Assembly (NCBI RefSeq): GCF_016704835.1
Contig: NZ_JADIZJ010000006.1
Coordinates: 248,001 to 312,000 of the forward strand
Length of the DNA stretch: 64,000 bases
Reading direction: 5' to 3'
DNA from: Sphingopyxis sp.
Lineage (GTDB): Bacteria > Pseudomonadota > Alphaproteobacteria > Sphingomonadales > Sphingomonadaceae
Shown here: positions 36,703 to 45,809 of the stretch, piece after piece
Position numbering within the stretch: the stretch's first letter is position 1
Layout of the letters: each line of letters starts with the position of its first letter
Notes under the pieces: generated by a model
Seen by the model: the letters and a program-made list of their open reading frames with translations, nothing else
What the model was told of the DNA's origin: nothing
The model's database searches: none
Program-made: the position numbers and the translations under genes

Positions 36703-38813
36703 CCGCCGTTGCCGCTCTCATCGAACGCGATTTCGCGGTTCCTGACATTCGCTGCGCGGGTTGTATCGCCAAGCTGGAGCAGGGACTGGTGCGCGATTGT
36801 CGCATCGCGACCGCGCGCGTCAACTTTACCGAAAAGCGCGTGCATCTGTCGTGCGTTCCCGATGCCGAGCTGCCCGACCTGATTGGGGCCTTCATGGCGT
36901 TGGGTTTCGAGGCGCATCCCATTGGCGACGCCTTGGGCGACGCCGATCCCGCAGCGGCGGGCAGCCGCGAACTGCTGCGCGCGGTCGCGGTCGCGGGCTT
37001 TGCGATGATGAACATCATGCTGCTGTCGGTGTCGGTTTGGTCGGGTGCCGCGGGTGCGACACGCGACCTGTTTCACTGGCTGTCGGCGATGATCGCGCTG
37101 CCGACGATCGCCTACGCCGGGCGACCGTTCTTTCGCTCTGCATGGCGTGCGCTGCGCCATCGCCAGACGAATATGGACGTGCCGATCAGCATCGGGGTAC
37201 TGCTCGCCAGCGCGCTCAGCCTCTATGAAACCGCGACGCACGGCCCGCACGCCTATTTCGACGGCGCGGTGATGCTGTTGTTTTTCCTGCTGTGCGGACG
37301 CTGGCTCGACAGCGTGATGCGCGATCGCGCCCGCGGCGGTATCACCGCTCTGCTGCGCAATATGGGCACCGGCGCGATGGTGCGCGGCGACGATGGCAAG
37401 AGCCGATGGGTCGATGCGACAGTGCTGGAGCCTGGCATGGTGATGCTCGTCGCGGCGGGGGAACGGCTGGCGGCGGATGGTGCCGTTGCCCGCGGATCCA
37501 GCCGTCTCGACTTGTCGCTGCTCACCGGCGAGAGCGCGCCGCAGCTTGTCCGCCCCGACGACCGGGTACATGCCGGTACGCTCAATCTCGACGGACCACT
37601 TGAGGTCAAGGTGTCGGCAGCAGGCGCCGACACCGCGCTGGCCGATATCGCCCGCCTGATGGGCGAGGCGGCACAGGGCAAGTCGCGTTACGTCCGCATC
37701 GCCGACCGCGCTGCCCGGCTCTACGCCCCCGCGGTCCATGCACTGGCCTTGCTGGCGTTTGTGAGCTGGATGGCTATCGGCGCAGGCTGGCATCAGAGCC
37801 TGCTGATCGCGGTGGCGGTCCTGATCATCACCTGCCCTTGCGCGCTCGGGCTGGCGGTGCCGGCGGCGCAGATCGTTGCGGCGGGTGAACTGATGCGTAT
37901 CGGGATACTCGTCAAAGATGGATCGGCGCTCGAGCGACTCGCCGAGGTTGACCGGGCGATGATCGACAAGACCGGGACGCTGACGCTGGGGCGTCCCGAA
38001 GCCTGCGACCTCGAACGGCTTGATCCCGAGGTTCAGTCGCTGGCGCTGGCGCTCGCACAGGCCAGTCGCCATCCGCTGAGCGAGGCATTGACGCGCGGAC
38101 TCCAGAGGCTCGACGTTCCGCGCGCCGATGTGCATTCGATCGGAGAAACGCCCGGCTTTGGTGTTGAGGCGCGCTGGCAGGATCGGATCGTCACGCTCGG
38201 CCGTCCGAGCGGCACCGTCGAAGGCGACGCGCTCGCCACCCAATTGTCGATCGATGGCGTGCAAGTGGCAACGATCCGTTTTGCCGACCGCTTGCGCCCC
38301 GATGCGCGCGCCGCCATCGATGCGCTGCGCGCCGACGGTATCGACGTGTCGATCCTCAGCGGCGACCGCGCTGCGGCGGTTGCGCCTGTCGCCCGCGAAC
38401 TGGCGATGACCGCGCAAACCGGGATGAGCCCGCAGGACAAGCTGGCCGCGCTCGCGCGGCAAAGCGCCACGCACAAGGTGCTGATGATCGGCGACGGGCT
38501 CAACGACGGTCCAGCGCTCGCGGCGGGGCATGCGTCGATGGCGCCGGGTTCGGCGAGCGATGTCGGCAAGAACGCCTCGGACTGTGTCTTTCTCGGCGAT
38601 CGCTTGATGCCGATCGTCGCAACGCTTCGCATGGCGCGGCGGACACAGGCGATCGTTCGTCAGAATTTCCTGCTGGCAATCGGTTACAACGTGATCGCCG
38701 TCCCGCTGGCTTTTCTTGGCTTCGTTACGCCATTGGTTGCCGCGCTGGCAATGTCAGGTTCGTCGCTGCTCGTCGTAGGCAACGCGATGCGGCTGAAAAG
38801 GACGATCCGGTGA
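36699..38813 (+). CDS. ccoI: Copper-translocating P1B-ATPase for cbb3 assembly
   Basis: 704 residues from ATG 36699 (ATGA overlap with fixH). An N-terminal heavy-metal domain carries CAGC at 19-22. The core has the metal-site CPC in ITCPCALGLAVP near 377, phosphorylation site DKTGTLT near 422, and GDGLNDGPAL near 596. FixI/CcoI pumps copper into the periplasm for the oxidase CuB centre. It is translationally coupled to ccoH and ccoS. Confidence 0.94.
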   Translation: MTAVAALIERDFAVPDIRCAGCIAKLEQGLVRDCRIATARVNFTEKRVHLSCVPDAELPDLIGAFMALGFEAHPIGDALGDADPAAAGSRELLRAVAVAGFAMMNIMLLSVSVWSGAAGATRDLFHWLSAMIALPTIAYAGRPFFRSAWRALRHRQTNMDVPISIGVLLASALSLYETATHGPHAYFDGAVMLLFFLLCGRWLDSVMRDRARGGITALLRNMGTGAMVRGDDGKSRWVDATVLEPGMVMLVAAGERLAADGAVARGSSRLDLSLLTGESAPQLVRPDDRVHAGTLNLDGPLEVKVSAAGADTALADIARLMGEAAQGKSRYVRIADRAARLYAPAVHALALLAFVSWMAIGAGWHQSLLIAVAVLIITCPCALGLAVPAAQIVAAGELMRIGILVKDGSALERLAEVDRAMIDKTGTLTLGRPEACDLERLDPEVQSLALALAQASRHPLSEALTRGLQRLDVPRADVHSIGETPGFGVEARWQDRIVTLGRPSGTVEGDALATQLSIDGVQVATIRFADRLRPDARAAIDALRADGIDVSILSGDRAAAVAPVARELAMTAQTGMSPQDKLAALARQSATHKVLMIGDGLNDGPALAAGHASMAPGSASDVGKNASDCVFLGDRLMPIVATLRMARRTQAIVRQNFLLAIGYNVIAVPLAFLGFVTPLVAALAMSGSSLLVVGNAMRLKRTIR

Positions 38814-38965
38814 ACGGTCTCGCGGTCCTGATCCCGATCGCGCTCGGGCTTGGCTTGCTGGGGCTGGCCGCCTTTTTCTGGTCGTTGCGCCGCGGCCAAT
38901 TCGACGATTTGGACGGTGCGGCGCTGCGGATATTTGTCGAAGATGAAGAGGATCGTGCTGCATGA
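38810..38965 (+). CDS. ccoS: cbb3 oxidase maturation protein CcoS
   Basis: 51 residues from GTG 38810, overlapping the ccoI stop (GTGA). One membrane helix (about 4-24) then WSLRRGQFDDLDGAALRIF, the CcoS/FixS signature. Needed to insert cofactors into CcoN. Its stop overlaps the next small gene. Confidence 0.92.
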   Translation: MNGLAVLIPIALGLGLLGLAAFFWSLRRGQFDDLDGAALRIFVEDEEDRAA

Positions 38966-39189
38966 TCGGTCGCACGCTTGCCTCCCTTGCGGCAACCGCC
39001 GGACTTGCCCTGGCGCCGCTGGCTGGCGACGCGCGGATGCTGGTCGTCCCCGATTGCGGTGGTGGTCGGCAAATGCTGCTCGTGCCGGGCGGGCCGGACG
39101 ATCAGGGTGACGGAGCTTGCGCCAAGGCCTGTCATGCGGTGACCGAGCGGCGCGGCAAACCGCCGGGCGCGAGGAAAAACTGCTGTTGA
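38962..39189 (+). CDS. Small exported Cys-rich protein in cco operon
   Basis: 75 residues from ATG 38962, overlapping the ccoS stop by ATGA, so clearly coupled to the cbb3 assembly genes. It has a signal peptide (about 1-24) and a mature part with five cysteines: Cys32, Cys53, Cys57, Cys74 and Cys75. CAKACH at 53-58 is a CX3CH motif, one residue longer than the normal haem-c attachment site, and the tail ends NCC. I do not recognise a family. Metal or haem handling in the periplasm is possible but unproven. Confidence 0.75.
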   Translation: MIGRTLASLAATAGLALAPLAGDARMLVVPDCGGGRQMLLVPGGPDDQGDGACAKACHAVTERRGKPPGARKNCC

Positions 39190-39197
39190 TCGCTGCC

Positions 39198-39211
39198 TTG
39201 ATCTGCATCAA
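39198..39211 (+). promoter_or_regulatory. FNR/FixK box upstream of hemN
   Basis: TTGAT-CTGC-ATCAA is a perfect FNR-type palindrome centred about 41.5 bases before the hemN ATG (39246). A possible -10 element TAATCG lies at 39234-39239. Confidence 0.88.
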
Positions 39212-39245
39212 TGCGTCGGTTTGGGCCGCTGCCTAATCGATCATC

Positions 39246-40553
39246 ATGTGGAGTTATCACCCCGATCTGCTGGCGACGCCCGTGCCGCGTTACACCAGCT
39301 ATCCGACCGCAGTCGAATTTTCCGACGATGTCGGCACCAGCGAATATGCGGCAGCGCTCGACCGGATTGAATCAGCGACCCCCGTCTCGCTTTATGTCCA
39401 TATTCCATTCTGCGATCAGATTTGCTGGTATTGCGGATGCAACACCGGCGCGGCCAATCGCACCCAGCGTCTCACCGACTATTTGACGGCGCTGCGATCG
39501 GAAATAGCCATGGTTGCCAAACGGATCGGCGGTCGCGCGCGCGTTCAGCGCATCGCGTTCGGCGGCGGCAGCCCCAACGCCATCGCCCCGGTTGATTTCG
39601 TTCGCCTGCTTGACCGTATCCTAACGGTGTTCGACGTCAGCAACCCCGAAATTTCGATCGAGATCGATCCGCGCGGCTTTTCCGCTGACTGGGCGCGGGT
39701 GCTGGCGGCATCGTCGGTCAGGCGCGTCAGCTTGGGGGTGCAGACCTTTTCGCCGCAAATTCAGCAGGCAATCGGGCGACTACAGCCGCTCGCAGACATC
39801 GAGAATGCTGTTGCCAGCCTGCGCCTCCGCGACATCGACGCGATCAATTTCGACTTGATGTACGGACTGCCCGGGCAAAGACTCGCCGATCTCGATGCGA
39901 CGCTCGACGAGACCATCCGCCTCGCGCCTAGCCGCGTGGCGCTGTTCGGCTATGCCCATCTGCCCGCGATGATTCCGCGTCAGCGCCGGATCGACGCCAG
40001 CAATTTGCCCGATCACAAACTCCGCTTCGAACAAGCTGAGCTGGGCTTCGATCGGCTGACCGAGGCCGGATATGTCCCCATCGGCTTCGATCATTTCGCA
40101 CTGCCCGCTGATCCGCTGGCCGTCGCCGCCAAAGAAGGGCGGGTAAACCGGAATTTTCAGGGCTTTACCGACGATGATTCTGCGACACTGCTCGGCTTTG
40201 GCGCCAGCGCGATCAGCAAATTTCCCGACCTCATCGTCCAGAATGAAAAACGTGCGGGTCATTATCGCGATCTGATCGGAGAGGGGCGGCTGAGCGCGGC
40301 GCGCGGGGTGGTCATCGATGCCGACGAACGCGGACGCGGTGCGATCATTCGTGACTTGCTGTGCCGCGGGCGGGCGCGGATTGACATGTCGCTCAGCGAA
40401 GCGGCGCACGCCGCGTTGGCCGAGTTCGAAAGCCGCGACCTGATCGCTTGGGAGGGGGACGATCTGGTGATTCATGATTCGGGGCGACCCTACGCGCGCC
40501 ATGTAGCGGCACAATTCGATCGGGTCCGGGGGAAACTCCAAGTATACGGATGA
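39246..40553 (+). CDS. hemN: Oxygen-independent coproporphyrinogen III dehydrogenase
   Basis: 435 residues. The radical-SAM motif is C56DQIC60WYC63GC, and HemN wording follows (PRYTSYPTAVEF at the N-terminus, FGGGSPN, NFDLMYGLPGQ). It converts coproporphyrinogen III to protoporphyrinogen IX without oxygen, so haem can be made for the cbb3 oxidase at low oxygen. The FNR box is placed so that the transcript would start at or next to the ATG, and no ribosome site is visible upstream. Confidence 0.95.
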   Translation: MWSYHPDLLATPVPRYTSYPTAVEFSDDVGTSEYAAALDRIESATPVSLYVHIPFCDQICWYCGCNTGAANRTQRLTDYLTALRSEIAMVAKRIGGRARVQRIAFGGGSPNAIAPVDFVRLLDRILTVFDVSNPEISIEIDPRGFSADWARVLAASSVRRVSLGVQTFSPQIQQAIGRLQPLADIENAVASLRLRDIDAINFDLMYGLPGQRLADLDATLDETIRLAPSRVALFGYAHLPAMIPRQRRIDASNLPDHKLRFEQAELGFDRLTEAGYVPIGFDHFALPADPLAVAAKEGRVNRNFQGFTDDDSATLLGFGASAISKFPDLIVQNEKRAGHYRDLIGEGRLSAARGVVIDADERGRGAIIRDLLCRGRARIDMSLSEAAHAALAEFESRDLIAWEGDDLVIHDSGRPYARHVAAQFDRVRGKLQVYG

Positions 40554-40684
40554 TCCGGGGACAGGCACGACAAACGCAGCCGGTCTACTCCAGGCAGAGC
40601 GCGCTGCGACGGGGATAATATTTTCATGATGTCGGATCGACATCCTCATCGCCGCGAACTGTGCCGACCCGATCTTTTGGAAGG

Positions 40685-41257
40685 CTATGTCGGACGCATC
40701 CGATTGTCGAAGGTGCCATTATGAGCAGGGATATTGGTTGCGCCAAGGACGAGCAGATCGACGGCAAGCAACTTGATCGCCGGTGCCACGAGCGAAAAAG
40801 GCCAGGCAAAGCCTATCGCCATGCCGACCGTCAGCGTCATTACGCCTGAGAGAAAATACCATCTTCGGCCGCGCTGCTCGCTGCCCAACGCGAATGACAG
40901 ACGCGCAAGACCTGCCAAGGCGAGTGCACTCGCAAGGGCAGCGACCATTCGGCCGTTTCCGAGGAGCGGATCGGCAATGAGAATAGCAGCGCCAACAACA
41001 TAGGATGCGCCCGCGACGCGCCAGGCAATCCGTCCCAGGCGCCGCGACGGCACATGAGCCTGAAGCATCTGGATCAGCGCGGCCGCCCCCATCAGCGCGA
41101 CGAGCCACAAGATCGCGGCTATCGTCGTGAGAAAGGGCCGCGGGGTGAACTGGAGAAACAGGAGTACTGCGCCAGCCCCGATAGCGAGAACCAGAGACCA
41201 GATCATATTGCCGGTAGAGCCGGGGTACTCCGGTTCTCCCATTCCATGGATGGTCAT
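40685..41257 (-). CDS. HdeD/DUF308-like membrane protein
   Basis: 190 residues from ATG 41257 (GAGG at about 8 bases). Five or six hydrophobic helices with the pattern of HdeD/DUF308 acid-resistance membrane proteins (PRPFLTTIAAILWLVALMGA). No catalytic residue is expected. It converges with hemN and stands alone. The assignment rests on helix spacing and character only. Confidence 0.65.
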   Translation of the reverse strand: MTIHGMGEPEYPGSTGNMIWSLVLAIGAGAVLLFLQFTPRPFLTTIAAILWLVALMGAAALIQMLQAHVPSRRLGRIAWRVAGASYVVGAAILIADPLLGNGRMVAALASALALAGLARLSFALGSEQRGRRWYFLSGVMTLTVGMAIGFAWPFSLVAPAIKLLAVDLLVLGATNIPAHNGTFDNRMRPT

Positions 41258-41700
41258 AGCGCTACCTCGCTTTCCCGCGGATGCCGCCGATCATAGCGCC
41301 GCGTTGACCGGCGCACCGTTGGGGAATCTACGGATGTCGGGGCCGCCTTTGAAAAATGCTAGTCAGAGCGGTCGCGACCCGCGGCCCAGTTCGGACTCCG
41401 ACCTAGCGGCGGCACTGCTCTGAACGCCAATCCACCGATCCGCGTAGATACCCTATCTCGAGCACGGGGCTCATACCGGGCTCTTTCCGTCGGAGAGTAC
41501 CGCAAGACATATCACGCAGCGCAAGGAGAGCAGGACGATGGCGCCTTCGTTGTCGTTCATGTTCATTGGAACCGACTACATTTCAGCGTTGCGACGCAGC
41601 TTTACCGTTGAATTTGAAATACGACGAACCGAGCCATTCTGCTCCATTTCTGCACAGGAATTTAAGGACTTGGTATCATTTTCCCGCCCAAATAGCGGTT
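41258..41700. other. Intergenic region between membrane protein and EAL gene
   Basis: 443 bases between divergent genes. A frame opening at 41538 has a good AAGGAG site but overlaps the EAL gene in another frame and encodes nothing recognisable. Promoters for both neighbours must lie here; I cannot place them. Confidence 0.4.
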
Positions 41701-43311
41701 ATGGTTCAAAGAGGGGCAACTTCGGGAGCAATCCTATTGCGCCGCCTGGCGCTGGCATCGGTTTTTGTCGCCGGCGCATGCCTGGTGCATGTCGGGGCCG
41801 AAGATCTCACCACCTTTGCGCTGATCGCCATTGCGGTGGGGTGCGGCTGGGCCGGATCGGCCTGGCGGCATGACTGGAAGCTGTGGCGACTCTCGCAGCG
41901 CTTGGAAATGATATCCGGCGAGGGGCAGAAAATAGCGATCGCCGACCGGCTGGCTGAAAACGCCAAGGGTCTCGAGCAGGCGTTGGCAACGATCGAGCGC
42001 CGTTTGATCGAACGCCACGGTGTGAGCGGCTTGCCAACCCGCGAACCGTTGCTCGAACGGATGGAGCAGGACGGCTCGGGCGTCCTCGGGACGTTCGCGC
42101 TCGACGACTTTGAACGCCTGGCTGGATTTGATCCCGATCTTGCCGAGCGGGTGCTTCTGGAAATAGTCGGACGCATTGCTCGCATGATCCCGGCCGAACG
42201 CCTGATCGCCCATGTCGATCAAGCCCATTTCGCTATCTGGTACGGAACGGACGTCGATCCGTCGCATGCGCGATCAGAAATTGGGGCAATCGCCTATGCG
42301 CTCGGCGGCCGGGTCAAGATCGATCAACGTGAGATATTGCCGAGCATCACGACGCGCCGTGCCGCCTTGGTGGACGGCATCACGCCGCAGCTTTTGCTGA
42401 CGCGAACGCTGGCATCTTTCGCGCTGGACGACATGCCTGAAACACATGAGCTAAGCGATCAGGCAATCGCACAAGTCCAGCAGCGCTACGCGATGGAGCA
42501 GGATTTGCGGGGCGCGATCGGGCGCAACGAATTTCAGTTGTTTTTCCAGCCGCTGATCGACGCGAGCTGGCAATGCGTGACGGGCGCCGAGGCGCTGATC
42601 CGCTGGCACCACTCCGAGCGCGGCACCGTGCCGCCATCGCTGTTCATCCCGATCGTCGAGGCGTCGGGGCTGGCGGAAGAGGTTGGGTTGTGGGTTCTCA
42701 ACGCCGCCGCGCGCCAAGCGAGCGAGTGGGAAGGCGGTCCGTTCGGCCCATTGCGCATCGCCGTCAACATTTCGGCCAACCAGCTGCACAACGCCAATTT
42801 CGCCGAGTTTCTGAGCCGCACGCTGCACAATCACTCGCTCGATCCCGCATGCCTTGAGATCGAGCTAACGGAGGGTGTCGCAAGCACCGACGATGCCGGC
42901 CTCGTGCGCCTGTTCGCCGCGATCCGGGCGCTGGGTGTCAAGATCGCGATCGACGATTTTGGAACCGGATATTCGAGTTTCAGCACACTTCGCCAGCTTA
43001 CGTTCGACAAGATCAAGATCGACCGCGAGTTCGTGACGGATGTGCATCTGCGACCGGAAAGTCAGGCGATATGCCAGAGTATCATCGCCTTGGGCCGCGG
43101 TCTCGACATTCGAGTACTCGCTGAAGGTGTTGAAACCGCCGAGGAATATCACTGGCTGTTCCAGCATGGCTGTCGCCATTTCCAAGGCTATTATTTTTCA
43201 CGTCCGCTGGCGGCCGCAGATTTTCTGACCTTCATCAACGACCGGGCGGGCCTTGCCGCGCTGCTCCAGACCGCCATCCCCCTACCCCCGATTGAGAGAA
43301 TGACATCATGA
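41701..43311 (+). CDS. EAL-domain cyclic-di-GMP phosphodiesterase
   Basis: 536 residues from ATG 41701. Two N-terminal hydrophobic segments (about 10-45), a degenerate GGDEF-like middle lacking the GGDEF signature (about 95-250), and a complete EAL domain (about 265-515) with GAEALIRWH, NISANQL, IELTEG, DDFGTGYSS, KIDREFV, EGVET and FQGYYFS. All usual metal and catalytic residues are present, so it should hydrolyse c-di-GMP at the membrane. It overlaps the LysM lipoprotein gene by four bases, tying c-di-GMP turnover to the following kinase module. Confidence 0.93.
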   Translation: MVQRGATSGAILLRRLALASVFVAGACLVHVGAEDLTTFALIAIAVGCGWAGSAWRHDWKLWRLSQRLEMISGEGQKIAIADRLAENAKGLEQALATIERRLIERHGVSGLPTREPLLERMEQDGSGVLGTFALDDFERLAGFDPDLAERVLLEIVGRIARMIPAERLIAHVDQAHFAIWYGTDVDPSHARSEIGAIAYALGGRVKIDQREILPSITTRRAALVDGITPQLLLTRTLASFALDDMPETHELSDQAIAQVQQRYAMEQDLRGAIGRNEFQLFFQPLIDASWQCVTGAEALIRWHHSERGTVPPSLFIPIVEASGLAEEVGLWVLNAAARQASEWEGGPFGPLRIAVNISANQLHNANFAEFLSRTLHNHSLDPACLEIELTEGVASTDDAGLVRLFAAIRALGVKIAIDDFGTGYSSFSTLRQLTFDKIKIDREFVTDVHLRPESQAICQSIIALGRGLDIRVLAEGVETAEEYHWLFQHGCRHFQGYYFSRPLAAADFLTFINDRAGLAALLQTAIPLPPIERMTS

Positions 43312-44048
43312 CGATCGCCGCTCAAAACTGCATGCGCCGATACCTCCGACGCACCCTGTTTCTGGCCGCTGCGCTGGCTTTGACGGGCTGTGCGAGCGGA
43401 CCGAAACCGGGCGCCGTGTCGGCGCCGGCCAGCAGCGCACAGAGCATCGAGACGATCGCCGAACATCTGAATCAGGGCGATGTGGCGGCGGCGCGCAAAC
43501 TGATCAAGTCCGGACTGAAGTACGATCCGAACAATCCGTCGCTCGCTTTGTTGCGCGATTCTATCGCGCGTGATCCAGTCGAACTGCTCGGACCGCAATC
43601 CTTTGACTATGTCGTCCAGCCCGGCGACACGTTGGTTGGCATCGCGCAACGCTATCTCGGCAATCGGCTGCTGACCTACCAGCTGGCCCGGTACAACGGG
43701 ATTGAAAAGCCAACGACGCTGACCGCGGGGCAGACGCTGCGCATTCCCGGCACCAAGTCGGCACCGGCGCGCCGCGCGGCGACACCTGCTCCGTCGGCAC
43801 CGGCTACTCCGTCCGCGCCGCGCGCGCAGCCCCCTAAACAGGCCGTTGCGCCGCCTGCCGCGCGGACCGACCCCGCGGCCGCTCGCCAGCTGCGAACGCA
43901 GGGATTGGCTGCGCTCAACAAAGGGTCCGCGACGCGCGCGGTGCAGCTGTTGCGGCGCGCCTCGGCGCTCGATCCCGCCAATATGGTGATCAAGGCGGAT
44001 CTGGCGCGCGCCGAGCGGATCGCGGCGACGGTCCGGTCGCGCCGCTAG
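43308..44048 (+). CDS. LysM-domain lipoprotein
   Basis: 246 residues with a lipoprotein signal ending LALTGC (lipidation cysteine near 28). A TPR-like helix pair (about 45-85), one LysM domain (about 98-147: VVQPGDTLVGIAQRYLGN), a proline/alanine linker, and a C-terminal TPR-like unit (LRTQGLAALNKGSATRAVQL). It should bind peptidoglycan in the periplasm. It is coupled to the EAL gene and lies 52 bases before the kinase. Confidence 0.88.
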   Translation: MTIAAQNCMRRYLRRTLFLAAALALTGCASGPKPGAVSAPASSAQSIETIAEHLNQGDVAAARKLIKSGLKYDPNNPSLALLRDSIARDPVELLGPQSFDYVVQPGDTLVGIAQRYLGNRLLTYQLARYNGIEKPTTLTAGQTLRIPGTKSAPARRAATPAPSAPATPSAPRAQPPKQAVAPPAARTDPAAARQLRTQGLAALNKGSATRAVQLLRRASALDPANMVIKADLARAERIAATVRSRR

Positions 44049-44100
44049 CAATGTTTCAACTTTCGCCTGCTAAAATGATCGATGAAGAGAGTGCAAATCG

Positions 44101-45795
44101 ATGAAATCGCTGGGACGCTATAGTATCGAGGGCCGCCTGGGCGAAGGCGCGATGGCCGACGTCTATCGCGCGATCGACCCGAGCATTGGCCGCAAGGTCG
44201 CCATCAAGGTGCTCAAGCCCGAATATGCGCGCAATCCCGGGCTTAACATCCGCTTCCTGCGCGAGGCGCGTGCAGCTGGGGCGCTGAGTCATCCCAATAT
44301 CGCCACGATCTACGAGGTTGGCGAAGAGGAGGGCATCGCCTATATCGCGATGGAACTCATCGAGGGCCAGCCGCTCGACACGTTGCTGCTGGCCAATGGC
44401 CGGATGCCCTATGAGCGCGTGCTGGTGCTCGGCCAGCAGCTCGCCGGTGCGCTCGCCTATGCGCACCGGATGGGGGTGGTCCACCGTGACGTCAAACCGT
44501 CGAACATCTTGCTGTCGAACGACGGGCGTACCGCAAAACTCGTCGATTTCGGGGTTGCGCGTATCGATGATCTCGACCCGGACCAAAGCAACGATAATCT
44601 CGCGCAGACCCAGTTCGGGCAGATGATCGGGACGCCGCGCTACATGAGCCCCGAACAGGCGCTCAGCCTTCCCATCGATCATCGCTCGGACCTGTTTTCG
44701 CTCGGCATCGTGCTATACGAAATGGTGACTGGCAAGGCGGCGTTCCCTGGCATCGGCCTGGCGACCCTGGCCATCCAGATCGCGCAGGAAAGGGTTGAGC
44801 CGATCGAACGGTCGGCGAGCGATTGTCCGCCGGGACTGCGTTTCATCATCGACAAGCTGCTGTCGAAAAAGCCCGAACAACGCTTTGCCGACGGCGATGC
44901 GGTCCGCAAGGCGATCATGCGCGAAATGAGCGCGCGCGAAGAGAGCGCGGTGCCGCGCCGCGGCCTGTCGCTCCGGGTCAAATTGCCGCTGTTGCTGGCG
45001 ACGGTCACTTTTGCGGTGCTCGCGATCTGCGGTGCTTTGATCAGCACGCGCGAAGAGCGGGCGTTCGAGGACATGGCGGCGACGTCGGGCCGAACGATCG
45101 CGGCTTTTGTCGCGAGCAACGCCGGGGTGGTCGCGGTGGACAATGCCGGGCTGCCAGCGGATCAGCAGGATTGGGGCGCACTGCAAGCCTTTGTCTCGAG
45201 CGCCAGCGACGATCGCGAAATTAGTGCCATGACCGTCGTCGACACAAACAATATTGTCCGCGCCGCGACCAACAGTCGCCGCATTGGCGCGCGATATGCG
45301 ACGCGGCAAGGGGAGGCGCGAGTCGCTGGGGCCAATGGCGCGGTGGTCAGCTATGTCGGGGCAGACCAGGGTGCCGGAATGCGGATCGTGCAGCCGATAC
45401 GCTATGCGGGAGCGAGCTATGGCACAGTCGATATCGTCGTTCGCACCGAAGCACTTGTGTCCGCCACCAACAACACACGTTGGCTGCTGGTCATGCTGTC
45501 GCTGGTCGTCATGGTGACGGTGATGATTGTCGGCTATCTCAGCGGAGCCGCGGTAACCCGGCCGCTCGGGCGGCTTCGCAAGGCGCTCGACGAGGCCGCG
45601 ACATCGGGCTTTGCGCTGCGAATTTCCCATCGACGCGGCGATGAATTTGGCGCGGCGTTTGACGCGTTCAATCGCGCCGCCGGAGCAGCCGAAGAAAAAT
45701 TCGCCGCGGGTACAACAGATGACGACGCGTCGATGCTCGCGACCCGTATTGCGGAACCGGCTGCCGACACCGCTCCCCGGCGCCAGGTGGCCTGA
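44101..45795 (+). CDS. Transmembrane Ser/Thr kinase with HAMP, PpkA-like
   Basis: 564 residues. An N-terminal Hanks-type kinase (1-270) with GEGAMADVY, Lys36, HRD at 128-130, DFG at 149-151 and the activation loop GTPRYMSPEQ. Then come a membrane helix (about 293-312), a periplasmic dCache-like sensor (about 315-458), a second helix (about 461-480) and a HAMP-like segment. This architecture, followed by FHA and PP2C genes, matches the PpkA arm of the threonine phosphorylation pathway of type VI secretion. Confidence 0.92.
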   Translation: MKSLGRYSIEGRLGEGAMADVYRAIDPSIGRKVAIKVLKPEYARNPGLNIRFLREARAAGALSHPNIATIYEVGEEEGIAYIAMELIEGQPLDTLLLANGRMPYERVLVLGQQLAGALAYAHRMGVVHRDVKPSNILLSNDGRTAKLVDFGVARIDDLDPDQSNDNLAQTQFGQMIGTPRYMSPEQALSLPIDHRSDLFSLGIVLYEMVTGKAAFPGIGLATLAIQIAQERVEPIERSASDCPPGLRFIIDKLLSKKPEQRFADGDAVRKAIMREMSAREESAVPRRGLSLRVKLPLLLATVTFAVLAICGALISTREERAFEDMAATSGRTIAAFVASNAGVVAVDNAGLPADQQDWGALQAFVSSASDDREISAMTVVDTNNIVRAATNSRRIGARYATRQGEARVAGANGAVVSYVGADQGAGMRIVQPIRYAGASYGTVDIVVRTEALVSATNNTRWLLVMLSLVVMVTVMIVGYLSGAAVTRPLGRLRKALDEAATSGFALRISHRRGDEFGAAFDAFNRAAGAAEEKFAAGTTDDDASMLATRIAEPAADTAPRRQVA

Positions 45796-45809
45796 GGAAA
45801 GCGATCGCC

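Noticed and set aside
36681..38531. 616-codon leftward frame opposite ccoI
   Set aside because: ccoI has every P-type ATPase motif; the opposite frame has none and is a codon-bias shadow.
41538..41873. 111-codon frame with a good ribosome site upstream of the EAL gene
   Set aside because: It overlaps the EAL gene in another frame, shows no known family and has random-looking composition; kept only as a note.
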